Shown here: piece by piece, positions 12,151 through 23,470 of the stretch | Layout of the letters: each line of letters begins with the position of its first letter | Position numbering within the stretch: the stretch's first letter is position 1 | Origin: Hymenopus coronatus | Lineage: Eukaryota; Arthropoda; Insecta; Mantodea; Hymenopodidae | Direction: 5' to 3' | Assembly (NCBI GenBank): GCA_030762935.1 | Contig: CM060884.1 | Span: forward strand, 77,019,696 to 77,083,695 | Length of the DNA: 64,000 bases | Program-made: the position numbers and the translations under genes | Notes under the pieces: model-generated | Databases searched by the model: none | Seen by the model: only the letters and a program-made list of their open reading frames with translations | Told to the model about the DNA's origin: nothing

Positions 12151-12950
12151 AAAAATCTGATGTGTTACATTCACATGACTTTCTCCACATCTCAACAACA
12201 AATTGTTGTTAAAAAGCTTATACTTCTATTTTCTTCATGCTAATCGAGAAAAAATTAGCAGAAATAGTCTTATAACTTGCTTCCTTGTAAGTAGAAGTGA
12301 AATAAGGGAGTAGCATAGGTTAAAGTGATAGTCAAAAGCTGGTAGCTATGTGACTGATGTTCCTTTGTTTGTATGAACAGGAGTTGACAAATTTCTGTAT
12401 GAGAATAGTATGTTTTTCAAAGCTGAAACCAAAAACTAGGAGTATCTCAAAACGACCAACACCACGAGAGAAAAAAAAAGTATAGAACATACATTGTGTG
12501 TTTTAACGCACACTACATTTTTTGTATGGTAAGTTTTTGTACATCTCTTACGGCTTAGCAGTTATACAAAATTCCGTAAAATTAATCCAGAATCAAGTAG
12601 TCTTCAGAGGATATTCCCAGAAATTTCAAGATATACATTTTATTTGTCAGATAAATATATTGAACATAAGAAATTTTAATCAAAATAGGTACAGCCAATT
12701 TTGAGAAAATCAAAATTTTCAAAAAATGTTCCGTGTAAAGGGTAGTTGGGGTGGGAGGATTTTCTTGAAAATCTCCTGTGGCATCCTCGGAAGATACTGA
12801 ACTTAATTATAAAGTTTGGTATGTAAGCGACTTTTTCTTTTGCGTGCGCATCTTTTTCTAAAAACGCTTCAAAAAAAATCACTTCCAGTGAAATCTCAGT
12901 ATCGAATGTTTGTTGCAATGCATTACTCCTCTAGTTGCTGTACGTAGCAG
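12151..12950 (-). repeat. LTI family copy, modules 10 to 1
   Basis: A complete minus body beginning AAAATCTGATGTGTTACATT and ending in a diverged head near 12950. Module 3 lacks the (GT)n tract and has the TTTTGCGTGCGCATC variant instead. Confidence 0.9.
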
Positions 12951-13235
12951 AGAAACCAATAAACGATAGTGGATACAAAAAGTAATATGATTTTCTGTTA
13001 ACGAAGGCACTTTAACAAAGGTATGATTGCAATGAAGCGCTAAACTGAGCGGAACAAAATGCCCGAAGCTACACGTGCGGTACAGAACTAATTAGCGATA
13101 CAGGAACCTGCAAAACAGATAAACTGATAAGCCAAGCGCAGTTCACAGACGAGAAACTTATCCTTCTCAGCATTGCATCAAAATAGCAGCTTCATTCTAG
13201 ACACTGTCGTATTAAAATGTGATTTGGGCTGAAAC
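12951..13235. other. Single-copy stretch
   Basis: I see nothing in it beyond ordinary mixed-composition sequence; there is no long frame and no similarity to the families in this window. Confidence 0.4.
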
Positions 13236-13443
13236 TAATTACCTTATCTATATAGTGTATAGAGGAGCTATTGTATTGCACCCAAAACTCGATACTAAGA
13301 TTATTTAAACGGAAATACAGCCCCTGAATTTAAAAAAAAAACATTTTTAGGAAAATGTCTGTGTGTATATGTAAAAATGTCGAAATGGTTGTTTTTCTCA
13401 AAAATGGCTCTTACGATTTTGATTAAATTACCGTACATTAAAG
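13236..13443 (+). repeat. LTI family fragment, modules 1 to 6 with internal deletion
   Basis: Head and module 2 are present. Then the sequence jumps from module 3 (GTCTGTGTGTATATG) to module 5/6 (TTTCTCAAAAATGGCTCT). The deletion removes module 4 and the C-run. Confidence 0.7.
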
Positions 13444-13809
13444 AATATCTCGAAAATTGTCAAATATACGAAAAAAATGTATATGACATAAATTGTGTGT
13501 TTACACATTTTTTGTGTAGTAAGTTTTTGTCTACCTCTTAAGGTTTACTAGTTTGCAAAATTCATCCAGAATAAAGAGGTCATCAGAAGCGATTCCCAGA
13601 AAATTCAAGACATACATTTTATTTGTGTTCGAAATGGCTTTAATAGTGTTATTTTAGGAAAAACAAAATTTTCTAACAATTTTTCCATGTAAAGGATAGG
13701 TTGCGGTGGGGGGATTTTCTAAAAATCTTCGTGTCGTATCCCTGGAAGATACCAGACCTACATACCAAGTTTGGTATATAACGGTCTTTTCGTTTTTGAG
13801 CTGTGCTAT

Positions 13810-13850
<41 letters not shown>

Positions 13851-13980
13851 ACCTTTTTTTAAAAATGATTTTTCGGTCTCAGGGTACTTCGAAACATGTA
13901 TTTCCAGTGAAATCTCGGTATAGAATTTGGAATACAATACCTTATCTACTATGTACATGTAGATAGCAGATAGAGTAAAA
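13444..13980 (-). repeat. LTI family copy, modules 8 to 1, with (CA)n tract
   Basis: Minus copy from module 8 to the head (AGATAGAGTAAAAAG). Module 3 carries a pure (CA)n run of about 18 repeats at 13812-13848, an intermediate expansion state between normal copies and the 8.6-11.5 kb array. Confidence 0.85.
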
Positions 13981-14540
13981 AGCATTTTCCAAATTCCTAC
14001 CAAACTTGAAAAATTAATTATTAATATTTCGAAAAAGAGTGAATCAAAGACTTTGATGTATTGCTTAGTAATATAGATGAGAAATTATAGAGCTTTAATC
14101 ATGTGATATGTAGTAGAGAAACTTGATTTAAAAATATAGAATAGCGCTGCAAATTTTGAGGTCCACTCTCGGCTAGGATAGATTACTCAGACAAGCTTCT
14201 TTCGGAGATTTCCTTATTCTCAAAAATGAATATCAGCAGAGCATTATTTCAACCATTTTATTCCTTCCTCGTACGATATAAGCTACCAGAATAAAGCACA
14301 TTAAACAATAAGATGGTATATGCTAACAAAATTGAAATTTAGTCTTTATTCTAAGGTTATTTTCTTTCAACCTTCCGGAATACCTCATTCCACCCGTTTT
14401 TGAGGTCAAGGTCTCTGCTGTGGAATGCGGTAATCAAAGGTTACACCTTAGATCTTGTTTAAGGTGTGGTCAAACGAAAATTTGAGGATTTGAATCAAAT
14501 GTATAACTTCTTTTTCTATTTATTTAAAAATATTGTTCCT
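13981..14540. other. Single-copy AT-rich stretch
   Basis: There is no long frame and no recognisable repeat. It contains a faint GATATGTAGTAGAGAAACTT segment resembling LTI module 10. Confidence 0.4.
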
Positions 14541-15405
14541 TTTTACTTTCTCTACACGTACTATGTACATAATGTATATAGAAGGTATTGTATTCCAACC
14601 AAAAATTCGATACCAAGATTTCACCGGAAATACATGTTTTGGGTCCCCCTGATTCCAAAAAAGGCATTATTGGAAAAAGGACTTAGTGTGTGTATGTGTG
14701 TGTGTGTATGTCTGTGTGTGTCTATGGACAGCATAACTCAAAAACGAAAAGAACGTTGAGTACCAAACTTGGTATTTAAGTTTGGTATCCAATGATCCGA
14801 CACGAAGATTTTCAAGAAAGTCTCCCTACCCCCAATTACCCTTTACATGGAATTTTTTTCGAAAATTCTGATTTTCTCAAAAATGGCTCTAACGATTTTG
14901 TTTAAAACATTGTATATTAAAGATGTATACCTGAAAAATAAAATGTATATCTTGAATTTTCTAGGAATAGCCTCTGAAGACTATTTTATTCTGGATGAAT
15001 TTTACATAACTGCTAAACCGTAAGAGATGGACAAAAGCTTACGACACAAAAATGTAGAGCATGTTAAAACACACAATTATATTCTATAATTTTTTTTCGT
15101 GGAGCTGACGATTTTTTATATATCTCTTGTTTTTGGTTTCAGTTTTGAAAAACATACATTTCTCATACAGGAATTTAACTGCTGTCCATACAAAAAGGAA
15201 CTTCAGTCACATAGCAACGAGCTTTTGACTATCACTTTAACCTATGGTACTCCCTTATTTCCCTTCTACTTACAAGGAAGCAAGTGATAAGGCTATTTCT
15301 GCTAATTTTTTCTCGATTTGCGTGAAGTAAATAGAAGCATCAGCTTTTTAACAATAATTTATTGCACAGATGTAGAGAAAGTCATGTGAATGGAACACAT
15401 CAGAT
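14541..15405 (+). repeat. LTI family copy, modules 1 to 10
   Basis: A complete body of about 865 bp with a well-preserved head palindrome, (GT)n in module 3 (14680-14725), the module 4 hairpin (14761-14787) and module 10. The left flank TATTTATTTAAAAA (14517-14530) and the right flank TATTTACTTAAAAA (15415-15428) are nearly the same. This might be a target duplication, or chance in AT-rich DNA. Confidence 0.9.
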
Positions 15406-15429
15406 GTTTTGTTGTATTTACTTAAAAAG

Positions 15430-16165
15430 GTTGCTACTTTTTTAATTTATGTAGGCGTCCAAAATACATAATAGTTAGAGAAGTTATTTCATTCCATCCA
15501 AAAATTCGATACCGAGATTTTACCGGAAATATATGGTTTTGAACCCTCTTAATCAAAAAAAAAGTTAGAAAAAGGTAAATATATATATATGTGTGTGTGT
15601 GTGTGTCTGTGGGCTCAAAAACGAAAAATCGGTTAAGTACCAAACTTAGTATTTAAGTTTAGTATCTTCCAAGGATGCGACACGAAGATTTTCAATAAAC
15701 CCCCACCCCCCCTGCAATTTACCGTTTACATCGAAAACGTTTCGAAAATTTGTTTTTTCAAAAATGGTTCTAATCATATTGATTAAAATACCTAATGCAT
15801 AAGATATTTTATGACAAACGAAATGTATGTATATCTTGAATTTTCTGGAAATAGCCTCTGAAGACCTCTTCATTCTGGATGACTTTCCTATAACTGGCAA
15901 ACCGAAAGACATAGACAACAATTTAGTGCACAAAAACTGTAGGAGTCATTAAAACTCACAAGTCATGTCAAATTTTGTTATATAGTTAACCGTTTTCGAG
16001 ATATTCCGGATTTTTTGTTTCAATTTTAAATCTTAAACTTTACTCGAACGGAAAGACATCCTTCTCGTGACGAACAAAAATATTGCAATTTCAATTGTTT
16101 GACATAGCTACCGGCTTTTAAAGGATGAAACTTTCGCTTTAGCCTGTGCATTTTCTTATTCGAAC
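15430..16165 (+). repeat. LTI family copy, modules 1 to 9
   Basis: A plus copy immediately after the previous one, so two bodies lie head-to-tail. The head is degraded, modules 2-8 are clear, and module 9 is a diverged version (CATAGCTACCGGCTTTTAAA). Confidence 0.8.
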
Positions 16166-16485
16166 TCGCGACCTGTTGAATATGACGCAGAATCACTTAC
16201 CAGGCTTTGAAGCCTACAATATACGCCTGTGATATAACCAGTTTATCTTTGTAGCGGCTGAAGCTATCAGTTTGGCAGGTTCTGCCACTTCCTTTCATTC
16301 AAACTTATCAAGTATGTGCAATAGAAAACTAAGATACAGGTGACGTGCTTTATTCTTACCAGCGTTTATTACATTGTGTACACATACAAGGTATAGAGCA
16401 GCTAGAGAAAAATTAGTTCATTCCACCCTTAAATGGGATAGCACTATTTCATAGCAAGAACATTTTTGAGGATCTCTGATCAAAT
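16166..16485. other. Mostly single-copy, with a weak LTI head
   Basis: TTCGAACTCGCGACC at 16158 resembles a tRNA-type B box on the minus strand, but I see no matching A box at the right spacing. From about 16371 there is a faint LTI head and module 2 on the plus strand. Confidence 0.35.
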
Positions 16486-17325
16486 AAAAAAATCTAATGT
16501 GTTCCATTCACATGAGTGTCTCCACAACTCTGCAACAGGTGATTGTTGAAAAGCTTTTGACTTCTGTTTACTTCGTTCTAATCGAGAAAAAAAATAACAG
16601 AAATAGTCTTATTACTTGCTTCCTTGTAAGTAGAAGGGAAATAAGGGACTGCCATAGGTTAAAGTTATAGCCAAAAGCTGGTTGCTATGTGGCTGATGTT
16701 CCTTTGTTTGTATGGCCAGGAGTTGACAAATTCGTGTATGAGAAAGTATACGTTTTTAAAGCTGAAAATATCTAAAATCGATTAACTCCAGGAAAAAAAT
16801 GTATATGACATACATTTTGTGTTTTAAAGTGCTCTACTTTTTTGTGTATTAAGTTTTGTCCATCTCTTACGGTTTAGCAGATATGCAAACTTCCGTAAAA
16901 TGCATCCAGAATAAAGTAGTCCTTCGAGGCTATTCCCAGAAAACTCAAGATATACATTTTATTTGTCAGTTAAATATCTTTAATATACGAATTTTAATCA
17001 AAATCGTTACAGCCATTTTTTAGAAAATCAAAATATTCGAAAAAAGTTCCATGTAAGGGTAGTTGGGGTAAGGGAGATTTTCTTGAAAATCTTCGTGTCT
17101 TATCCTTGGAAGATACCAAACTTGATACCAAGTTTGGTATTTAACGGTCTTTTCGTTTTTGAGCTATGCTGTCCACAGAGACGCACACACGGACCTTTTT
17201 TTATAAAAATTCTTTTCTGTATTCAGGGGGAACCAAAATATATATTTCTGGTGAAATCTCGGTATTGGATTTAATATCTTGTGTATACACTATGTACATA
17301 GTACGTGTAGAGAAAGTAAAAATGA
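16486..17325 (-). repeat. LTI family copy, modules 10 to 1
   Basis: A complete minus body of about 840 bp, starting AAAAAATCTAATGTGTTCCA and ending ACGTGTAGAGAAAGTAAAAA. No array expansion in module 3. Confidence 0.92.
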
Positions 17326-17660
17326 CTGTTGAATTTGTTAAATCTACTTGTCTATAATGTTCTCGTGACGCCCCGTAAGAAGCAGAGCAGATATTTCACT
17401 GGGACAGACACAACTGCTCGCCTCGTTCAGGGGCTGCACTTTTGGCTAGGGTGAGAGGGTAAACAACCCAAAAACAATATCTATATATTCTTTGTTACTG
17501 GTTTCAATTTTCAAATAGTTATACTTTTCTAAGAGGTAATTCTCTCGCGTCGACTTACGTGGTCTAGAGGTACCATGTTAGCCTCTGGTAAAAATCTTTA
17601 GGATGGGTACATTAACCAATCCAATTCACCTCTTATCAAGCAAAACAAGTTTTATTAGTT
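17326..17660. other. Single-copy stretch with LTI module 8 scrap
   Basis: 17340-17470 is unplaced mixed sequence. 17485-17545 resembles the end of module 8 on the plus strand. Confidence 0.4.
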
Positions 17661-18340
17661 AGAATCAGACTGAAAAATGCAATGTCATAGCTGGGATTTG
17701 AACCACGGATCTCCGATCTCTAGTCGGTTGCTCTGCCACATGCATCGGGAGATCAGTGGTTCAAATCCCGGTTATAGCATTGCATTTTTCAGTCTGACTC
17801 TACCTATTCAACTCCTGTCTTACACACGGTTAGAAATCTGGAGATCCGTGGTTCAAATCCCGGTTATGACATTGAATTTTTCAGTTTAACTCTACCTATC
17901 CAACTCCTGTCCTTCACATGGCTAAAGACCGAGAGATCCGTGGCTCAAATCCCGGCTATGACATTGAATTTTTCAGTCTGACTCTACCTATCCAACTCCT
18001 GTCCTACACATGGCTAGAGACCGAGAGATCCGTGGTTCAAATCCCGACTATGACATTGAATTTTTCAGTCTGACTCTACCTATCCAACTCCTGTCCTACA
18101 CACGGTTAGAAATCTGGAGATCCGTGGTTCAAATCCCGGTTATGACATTGAATTTTTCAGTTTAACTCTACCTATCCAACTCCTGTCCTACACATGGCTA
18201 GAGACCGGGAGATCCGTGGTTCAAATCCCGGCTATGACATTGAATTTTTCAGTCTGACTCTACCTATCCAACTCCTGTCCTACACACGGATAGAGACCGG
18301 GAGATCCGTGGTTCAAGTCCCGGCTATGGCGTTGTTCATT
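17661..18340. repeat. tRNA-like inverted head plus 92-bp tandem array
   Basis: Arms at 17661-17715 and 17748-17802 are inverted copies. The minus-strand arm has a tRNA-like pol III layout: GTGGCAGAGCAACC (A-box-like, about 17728-17742) and GGTTCAAATCCC (B box, 17693-17704). To the right, a 92-bp unit repeats at 17749, 17841, 17933, 18025, 18117, 18209 and 18301. Each unit carries GTGGTTCAAATCCCGG and a GACATTGAATTTTTCAGT spacer. Only the first copy retains the A-box side, so this looks like a SINE head whose B-box half was amplified. Confidence 0.85.
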
Positions 18341-18419
18341 ATTACAGTAATCTATATGTGAATTTATAATTTCTGGAATATAGGTAATAGATAGTAAATA
18401 GTAGTAAGCCTGCTTCGAA

Positions 18420-18562
18420 AGGCCATTGGTCCTGTGTCTACACTTACGGCACGTAAAAATACCTCAAACCTTATAGAGAGGCCTCTGAGCAAAATTAAGA
18501 GTATAAATGGGACGCTGAGAACCACAGCAGTTAAAGAACGTCCATAAATAAAACTAGTTTAA
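18420..18562 (+). mobile_element. SINE-A 3' fragment
   Basis: 5'-truncated copy: GGCACGTAAAAATACCTCAA, then GAGGCCTCTGAGCAAAATTA, GGGACGCTGAGAACCACAGC and GTCCATAAATAA. It matches the 3' part of the copies at 51296-51577 and 61374-61661. Confidence 0.85.
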
Positions 18563-19082
18563 TTTATTTGTCTTCACTCGCAATCAGCCTCGAGTTTCAA
18601 AGTCATCACATAGCGACACGCTCTTAAAAAATGTGGCTATGAGTTTGTCTACTATATTCTTTTAATGTGCAATGAAGAATTATGTACTCTCTCAGTGCAG
18701 AAAACTGTTTCAATTAGAGGATATCAAAACGTGTGGTTCGAGTACCACCTAAACACACATTTTGGCTAAATGTAGCAATTTCTCTAATTTGTCAAACAGT
18801 AAAAAGGTAAACTAGAGTAAAAACAAAAGGAATTGTTTTGAGTTGCCGTTTAACAGCTGGACGATAGGTTTGCTGTTATTGTGTTTAGATAATTGAGCTG
18901 AGAGTGAATGTAGATTCCCGGGCAGAGCAAGTCCAGCAAGATCCCACACATTTCTGCTTTTGGAAACTGTGGGGGCTGGGGCTCTTTACAGACTCTCACC
19001 CACGCGTTGCAGCTGCTATAGCAACATGGTACCGGAAATATAGTTCTGGGAATCCCCACATTGAAACAAGTAGATTTTCAAA
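18563..19082. other. Single-copy stretch
   Basis: No repeat or convincing frame. It is moderately GC-rich at 18890-19060. The short overlapping frames (69 aa minus, 63 aa plus) have no known motif. Confidence 0.4.
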
Positions 19083-20900
19083 ATTGTGTGTTTAGCTGTC
19101 TGTAATGTGTTTGTCTGTGTGAGTTTGTGTATCTGTGTGTGTTTGTGTGTGAATTTGTTGTATTCCGTGTGTTTGTGAATCTATGTGTGTTTGTGTGTGA
19201 ATTTGTTGTATTCCGTGATTTTGTGTATCTGTGTGTGTTTGTGTGTGAATTTGTTGTATTCCGCGTGCTTGTGTATCTGTGTGTGTTTGTATGCGAATTT
19301 GTTGTATTTCGTGATTTTGTGTATCTGTGTGTGTTTGTGTGTGAATTTGTTGTATTCCGTGTGTTTGTGTATCTCTGTGTGTTTGTCTGTGTGTGAATTT
19401 GTTGTATTCCGTGTGTTTGTGTATCTGTGTGTGAATTTGTTGTATTCCGTGTGTTTGTGTATCTGTGTGTGTTTGTGTGTGAATTTGTGTACATTTTTGT
19501 TGTATTCCGTGTGTTTGTGTATCTGTGTTTATTTGTCTGTGTGTGAATTTGTGCACATTTTTGTTATATTCCGTGTGTTTGTGTATCTGTGTCTGTGTGT
19601 GAATTTGTTGTATTCCGTGTGTTTGTGTATCTGTGTGTGTTTGTGTATCTGTGTGTGTTTGTGAATCTGTGTGTGTTTGTGTATCTGTGTGTGTTTGTGT
19701 GTCTGTGTGTGTTTGTGTATCTGTGTGTGTTTGTGTGTCTGTGTGGGAATTTGTTGTATTCCGTGTGTTTGTGTATCTGTTTGTTTGTCTGTGTGTGTTT
19801 GTGCATCTGTGTGTGAATTTGTTGTATTCCGTGTGTTTGTGTATCTGTGTGTGTTTGTGTGTGTGTTTGTCTGTGTGTGTTTGTGTATCTGTGTGTGTTT
19901 GTGTGTGTGTGTTTGTGTATTTGTGTGTGTTTGTATATCTGTGTGCGTTTGTGTGTGTGTATCTGTTTGTGTTTGTGTATCTGTGTGTGTTTGTGTATCT
20001 GTGTGTGTTTGTGTATCTGTGTGTGTTTGTCTGTGTGTACATTTTTGTTGTATCCGTGTGTTTGTGTATCTGTTTGTGTTTGTCTGTCTGTGTGTGTTTG
20101 TGTACATTTTTGTTATATTCCGTGTGTTTGTGTATCTGTGTGTGTTTGTCTGTGTGTGAATTTGTGTACATTTTTGTTGTATTCCGTGTGTTTGTAAGTG
20201 TGTGTTTATTTGTGTGTACATTTTTGTTGTATTCCGTGTGTTTCTGTATCTGTGTGTGTTTGTGTGTGAATTTGTTTACATTTTTGTTGTATTCCGTGTG
20301 TTTGTGTATCGGTGTGTTTTTGTCTGTGTGTACATTTTTGTTGTATTTCGTGTGTTTGTCGATCTGTGTGTGTTTGTCTGTGTGTACATTTTTGCTGTAT
20401 CCGTGTGTTTATCTGTGTGTTTGTCTGTGTGTACATTTTTGTTGTATTTCGTGTGTTTGTGTATCTGTGTGTTTGTCTGTGTGTACATTGTTGTTGTTTC
20501 CGTGTGTTTGTGTATCTGTGTGCGTTTGTATGTGTGTGTTTGTGTATCTGTGTGTGTTTGTCTCTGTGTACATTTTTGTTGTATCTGTGTGTGTTTGTCT
20601 GTGTGTGAATTTGTGTACATTTTTGTTGTATTCCATGTGTTTGTGTATCTGTGTGTACATTTTTGTTGTATCCGTGTGTTTGTGTATCAGGATATGTTTG
20701 TCTGTGTGTACATTTTTGTTGTATTTCATGTGTTTGTGTATCTGTGTGTGTTTGTCTGTGTGTGAATTTGTGTACATTTTTGTTGTATTCCGTGTGTTTG
20801 TGTATCTGTGTGTGTTTGTCTGTGTGTGAATTTGTGTACATTTTTGTTGTATTCCGTGTGTTTGTGTATCTGTGTGTGTTTGTATGTTGTAAGTTTTTAT
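19083..20900. repeat. TG-rich minisatellite with TTGTATTCCGTG units
   Basis: Units combine GTGTTTGTGTATCTGTGTGT, GAATTTGTTGTATTCCGTGT and, from about 19490, GTACATTTTTGTTGTATTCC. Lengths vary from about 30 to 60 bp because blocks are added or lost. The array is related in base composition, not in sequence, to the one at 1-3036. Frames of up to 398 aa (plus) and 359 aa (minus) are repeat translations. Confidence 0.95.
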
Positions 20901-20944
20901 GTGTGAATCTGCATGTGTGCTTGTGTCTGTGTTTTCTTCGTGTG

Positions 20945-21225
20945 TGTCTATATATTTGTACATTGACTTTTTTGTATATCTATATTCTAGGTTGTTTTTG
21001 TCTATGTATTTGTACATTGACTTTTTTTTATATCTATATTCTAGGTTGTTTTTGTCTATGTATTTGTACATTGGCATTTTTGTATATCTATATTCTATGT
21101 TGTTTTTGTCTATGTATTTGTACATTGGCTTTTATGTATATCTATATTCTAGGTTGTTTTTGTCTATGTATTTGTACATTGACCTTTTTGTATATCTATA
21201 CTCTAGGTTGTTTTTGTCTGTGCGT
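20945..21225. repeat. 54-bp tandem repeat, five units
   Basis: TATTTGTACATTG begins units at 20953, 21007, 21061, 21115 and 21169, an exact 54-bp step. Each unit includes TATATCTATATTCTAGGTTG. 54 being divisible by three keeps a frame open; I do not regard it as coding. Confidence 0.95.
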
Positions 21226-21379
21226 TTGTTTGTGTATGCATCTGTGAATTTGTGTGCTTCTTGTGTGTTTGTGTGTGTTTATCTTGGTGTCTGTCTATTT
21301 GTGTTTCTCTGTGGGTGTTTGTACGTTGGTGTGTTTTCCTGTGTTACTGCCCATTTGTGTGTTTCTCTTGTGAAAACGT

Positions 21380-21986
21380 GTGTTATTAAGTTCTCTGTGT
21401 TTTCTTCTCTATTAGTATGTGCATGTTCTCTGTGTTTTCTTCTCTATTAGTATGTGCTAGTTCTCTGTTTTCTCTTCTCTATTAGTATGTGCTAGTTCTC
21501 TGTGTTTTCTTCTCTATTAGTATGTGCATGTTCTCTGTGTTTTCTTCTCTATTAGTATGTGCATGTTCTCTGTGTGTATGTGTTTTCTTCTCTATTAGTA
21601 TGTGCTAGTTCTCTGTGTTTTCTTCTCTTTAAGTATGTGCATGTTCTCTGTGTTTTCTTCTCTATTAGTATGTGCTAGTTCTCTGTGTTTTCTTCTCTAT
21701 TAGTATGTGCTAGTTCTCTGTGTTTTCTTCTCTATTAGTATGTGCATGTTCTCTGTGTGTATGTGTTTTCTTCTCTATTAGTATGTGCTAGTTCTCTGTG
21801 TGTATGTGTGTTTTCCCTTATTTTTTATCTGCGTGTTCTCTGTTTGTATGTGTTTTTCTCCATTTAAATGTGTGTTTTTCTCTGTTTGTATTGCGTTTTC
21901 CGTGTGTGTGTGTCTTTTTCTCTATTTGTATATGTGTATTTTTCTACCTTTATGCGTGTTGTCTGTGTGTATGTATTTTTATCTAT
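21380..21986. repeat. 35-bp tandem repeat and pyrimidine-rich tail
   Basis: About eleven units of GTTCTCTGTGTTTTCTTCTC plus TATTAGTATGTGCTA up to about 21800. Some units contain an extra TGTGTATG. From 21800 to 21986 the pattern loosens into TGTGTTTTTCTC words and stops exactly where an LTI head begins. Confidence 0.93.
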
Positions 21987-22690
21987 TTTTACTTTCTCTA
22001 TACGCAATATATACATAGTGTTTAGAGAAGGTATTGCACTCCACCCAAAAATTCGATACCGAGATTTCACCAGAAATATATGTTTTAGCGTCCCCTTTAT
22101 CTAAAAAAAGCATTTTCGGAAAAAGGTCCATGTGTGTGTCCGTGTGTCCCTGTGTCTGTGAACACGATAACTCAAAAACGAAAAGTCGGTAAAATACCAA
22201 ACTTGGTATTTAAGTTAAGTTTCTTCCAAGGATGCGACACGAAGATTTTGAGAAAAATCCCCCCACCCCCAACTACCCTGTACATGGAACTTTTTTCGAA
22301 AATGTTGTTTTCTCGAAAAAGGCTCTAACGATTTTAATTAAAACACCACACATTAAAGCTATTAAAACCCAACTAAAATGCATATTTGGATTTTTTGGGC
22401 GAATAGCTTCTGAAGACCTGTTCATTTGCATTAACTGGTAACAGTAAGAGGTAGACAAAAAAAACGTAGAACCCGTTAAAACACACAATCTGCGTTATAT
22501 TCATTTTTATACGAAATACTCCTTGCCATTACTTTCAATTCTAAACCACGAATGTTCTCTACTGGCATTACATTTCGTTTCGTCTGTTTTGTTTTTCTTA
22601 AAATACAAAGAGAAGGGAACATAGTTTTAAAATATTTGACTGTCGCTTTAGCCTAGTGTTAAAAGGAACTAGGACCGAAGTGTTAATGTA
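21987..22690 (+). repeat. LTI family copy, modules 1 to 9
   Basis: The head palindrome at 21990-22030, modules 2-7 clear, module 8 shortened, and module 9 diverged (TTTGACTGTCGCTTTAGCCT). It abuts the mariner derivative. Confidence 0.8.
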
Positions 22691-22699
22691 GCTAGGAAG

Positions 22700-23150
22700 A
22701 ATAGTTTGCAGATTCCTTTTTATGCCTAAACTGACCCTAAAAAGTTGTGTGGTTACTTTTCAACACGACACCGAGACATGTATCGTACCTGTGCACAAAC
22801 TTCGCAATACCCGCTTCAAAAAATGTTGCCGCCCGGAACCACTATCAATGCACTTGTTTATTGTGAAACTTTACGGCGTTTGCGGAGAGCCAATAAAAAC
22901 AAACGAAGAGGAATGTTGACTTGAGGAATTGTGTTGATCCATGACAACGCTCGTCCACACAACCCATCGGCTCCTTGAACAATTTCAATGGGACATTTTC
23001 GATTATCAGTCCTGACCTGGCACCCAGCGACTTTCACCTTTTCCCTGGACTAAAGACGTGGCTAGGAGGGCAGCACTTTCAAACCAACCAAGATCTTCAA
23101 AACAACGTCAAAGCTCATTTAAATCATTGGCGGCAACATTTTCAGCAACT
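22700..23150 (+). pseudogene. Rearranged mariner-like transposase fragment
   Basis: The plus strand encodes a decayed mariner C-terminal half. A stretch corresponding to RLLEQFQWDIFD is followed, after a frameshift, by SPDLAPSDFHLFPGLKTWLG, the hallmark around the third catalytic Asp of mariner transposases. The tail DLQNNVKAHL follows. Upstream, 22720-22840 read on the minus strand encodes the transposase's own extreme C-terminus (FLKRVLRSLCTGT), so a piece of the 3' end lies inverted before the body. The right end runs straight into the C-run of an LTI module 5. The same inverted junction is present near 41700. No functional protein is possible. Confidence 0.8.
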
Positions 23151-23345
23151 CCCCCCCCCCACCCCACACACCAAACTACCTTTTATGTGGAACATTTTTC
23201 GAAAATATTAATTTGTTCAAATATGGCTCTAAATATTTTGATTAATATGCCATATGTTTCACGACAGATAAATTGTCGCTGAAGTACTCTTCATTCTGCA
23301 AGAATGTTGCATAAGAGACAGGCAACAACTTAGTGTAGGAAGGTT
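23151..23345 (+). repeat. LTI family fragment, modules 5 to 7
   Basis: Begins with a 10-base C-run and ACTACCTTTTATGTGG, continues through a reduced module 6 to AGAGACAGGCAACAACTTAG. 23346-23470 is unplaced. Confidence 0.7.
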
Positions 23346-23470
23346 ACAGAAACACATGAGCTTGAGGATGTCTTCCTGTTAATTATAGCCCAGAGTAAAG
23401 GATAATCAATACGCTAAAAGGCAGTTAAGTTCCAGCTGTCATATTATAAGACTGCTTTGTCTTCTGCATT

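Noticed and set aside
14517..15428. A 14-bp target duplication around the LTI copy at 14541
   Set aside because: TATTTATTTAAAAA and TATTTACTTAAAAA are low-complexity and not adjacent to the element ends; other copies show no such duplication.
19092..20829. Long frames of 359-398 aa rich in His/Thr or Cys/Val
   Set aside because: Products of the TG-rich minisatellite; open on both strands in several frames.
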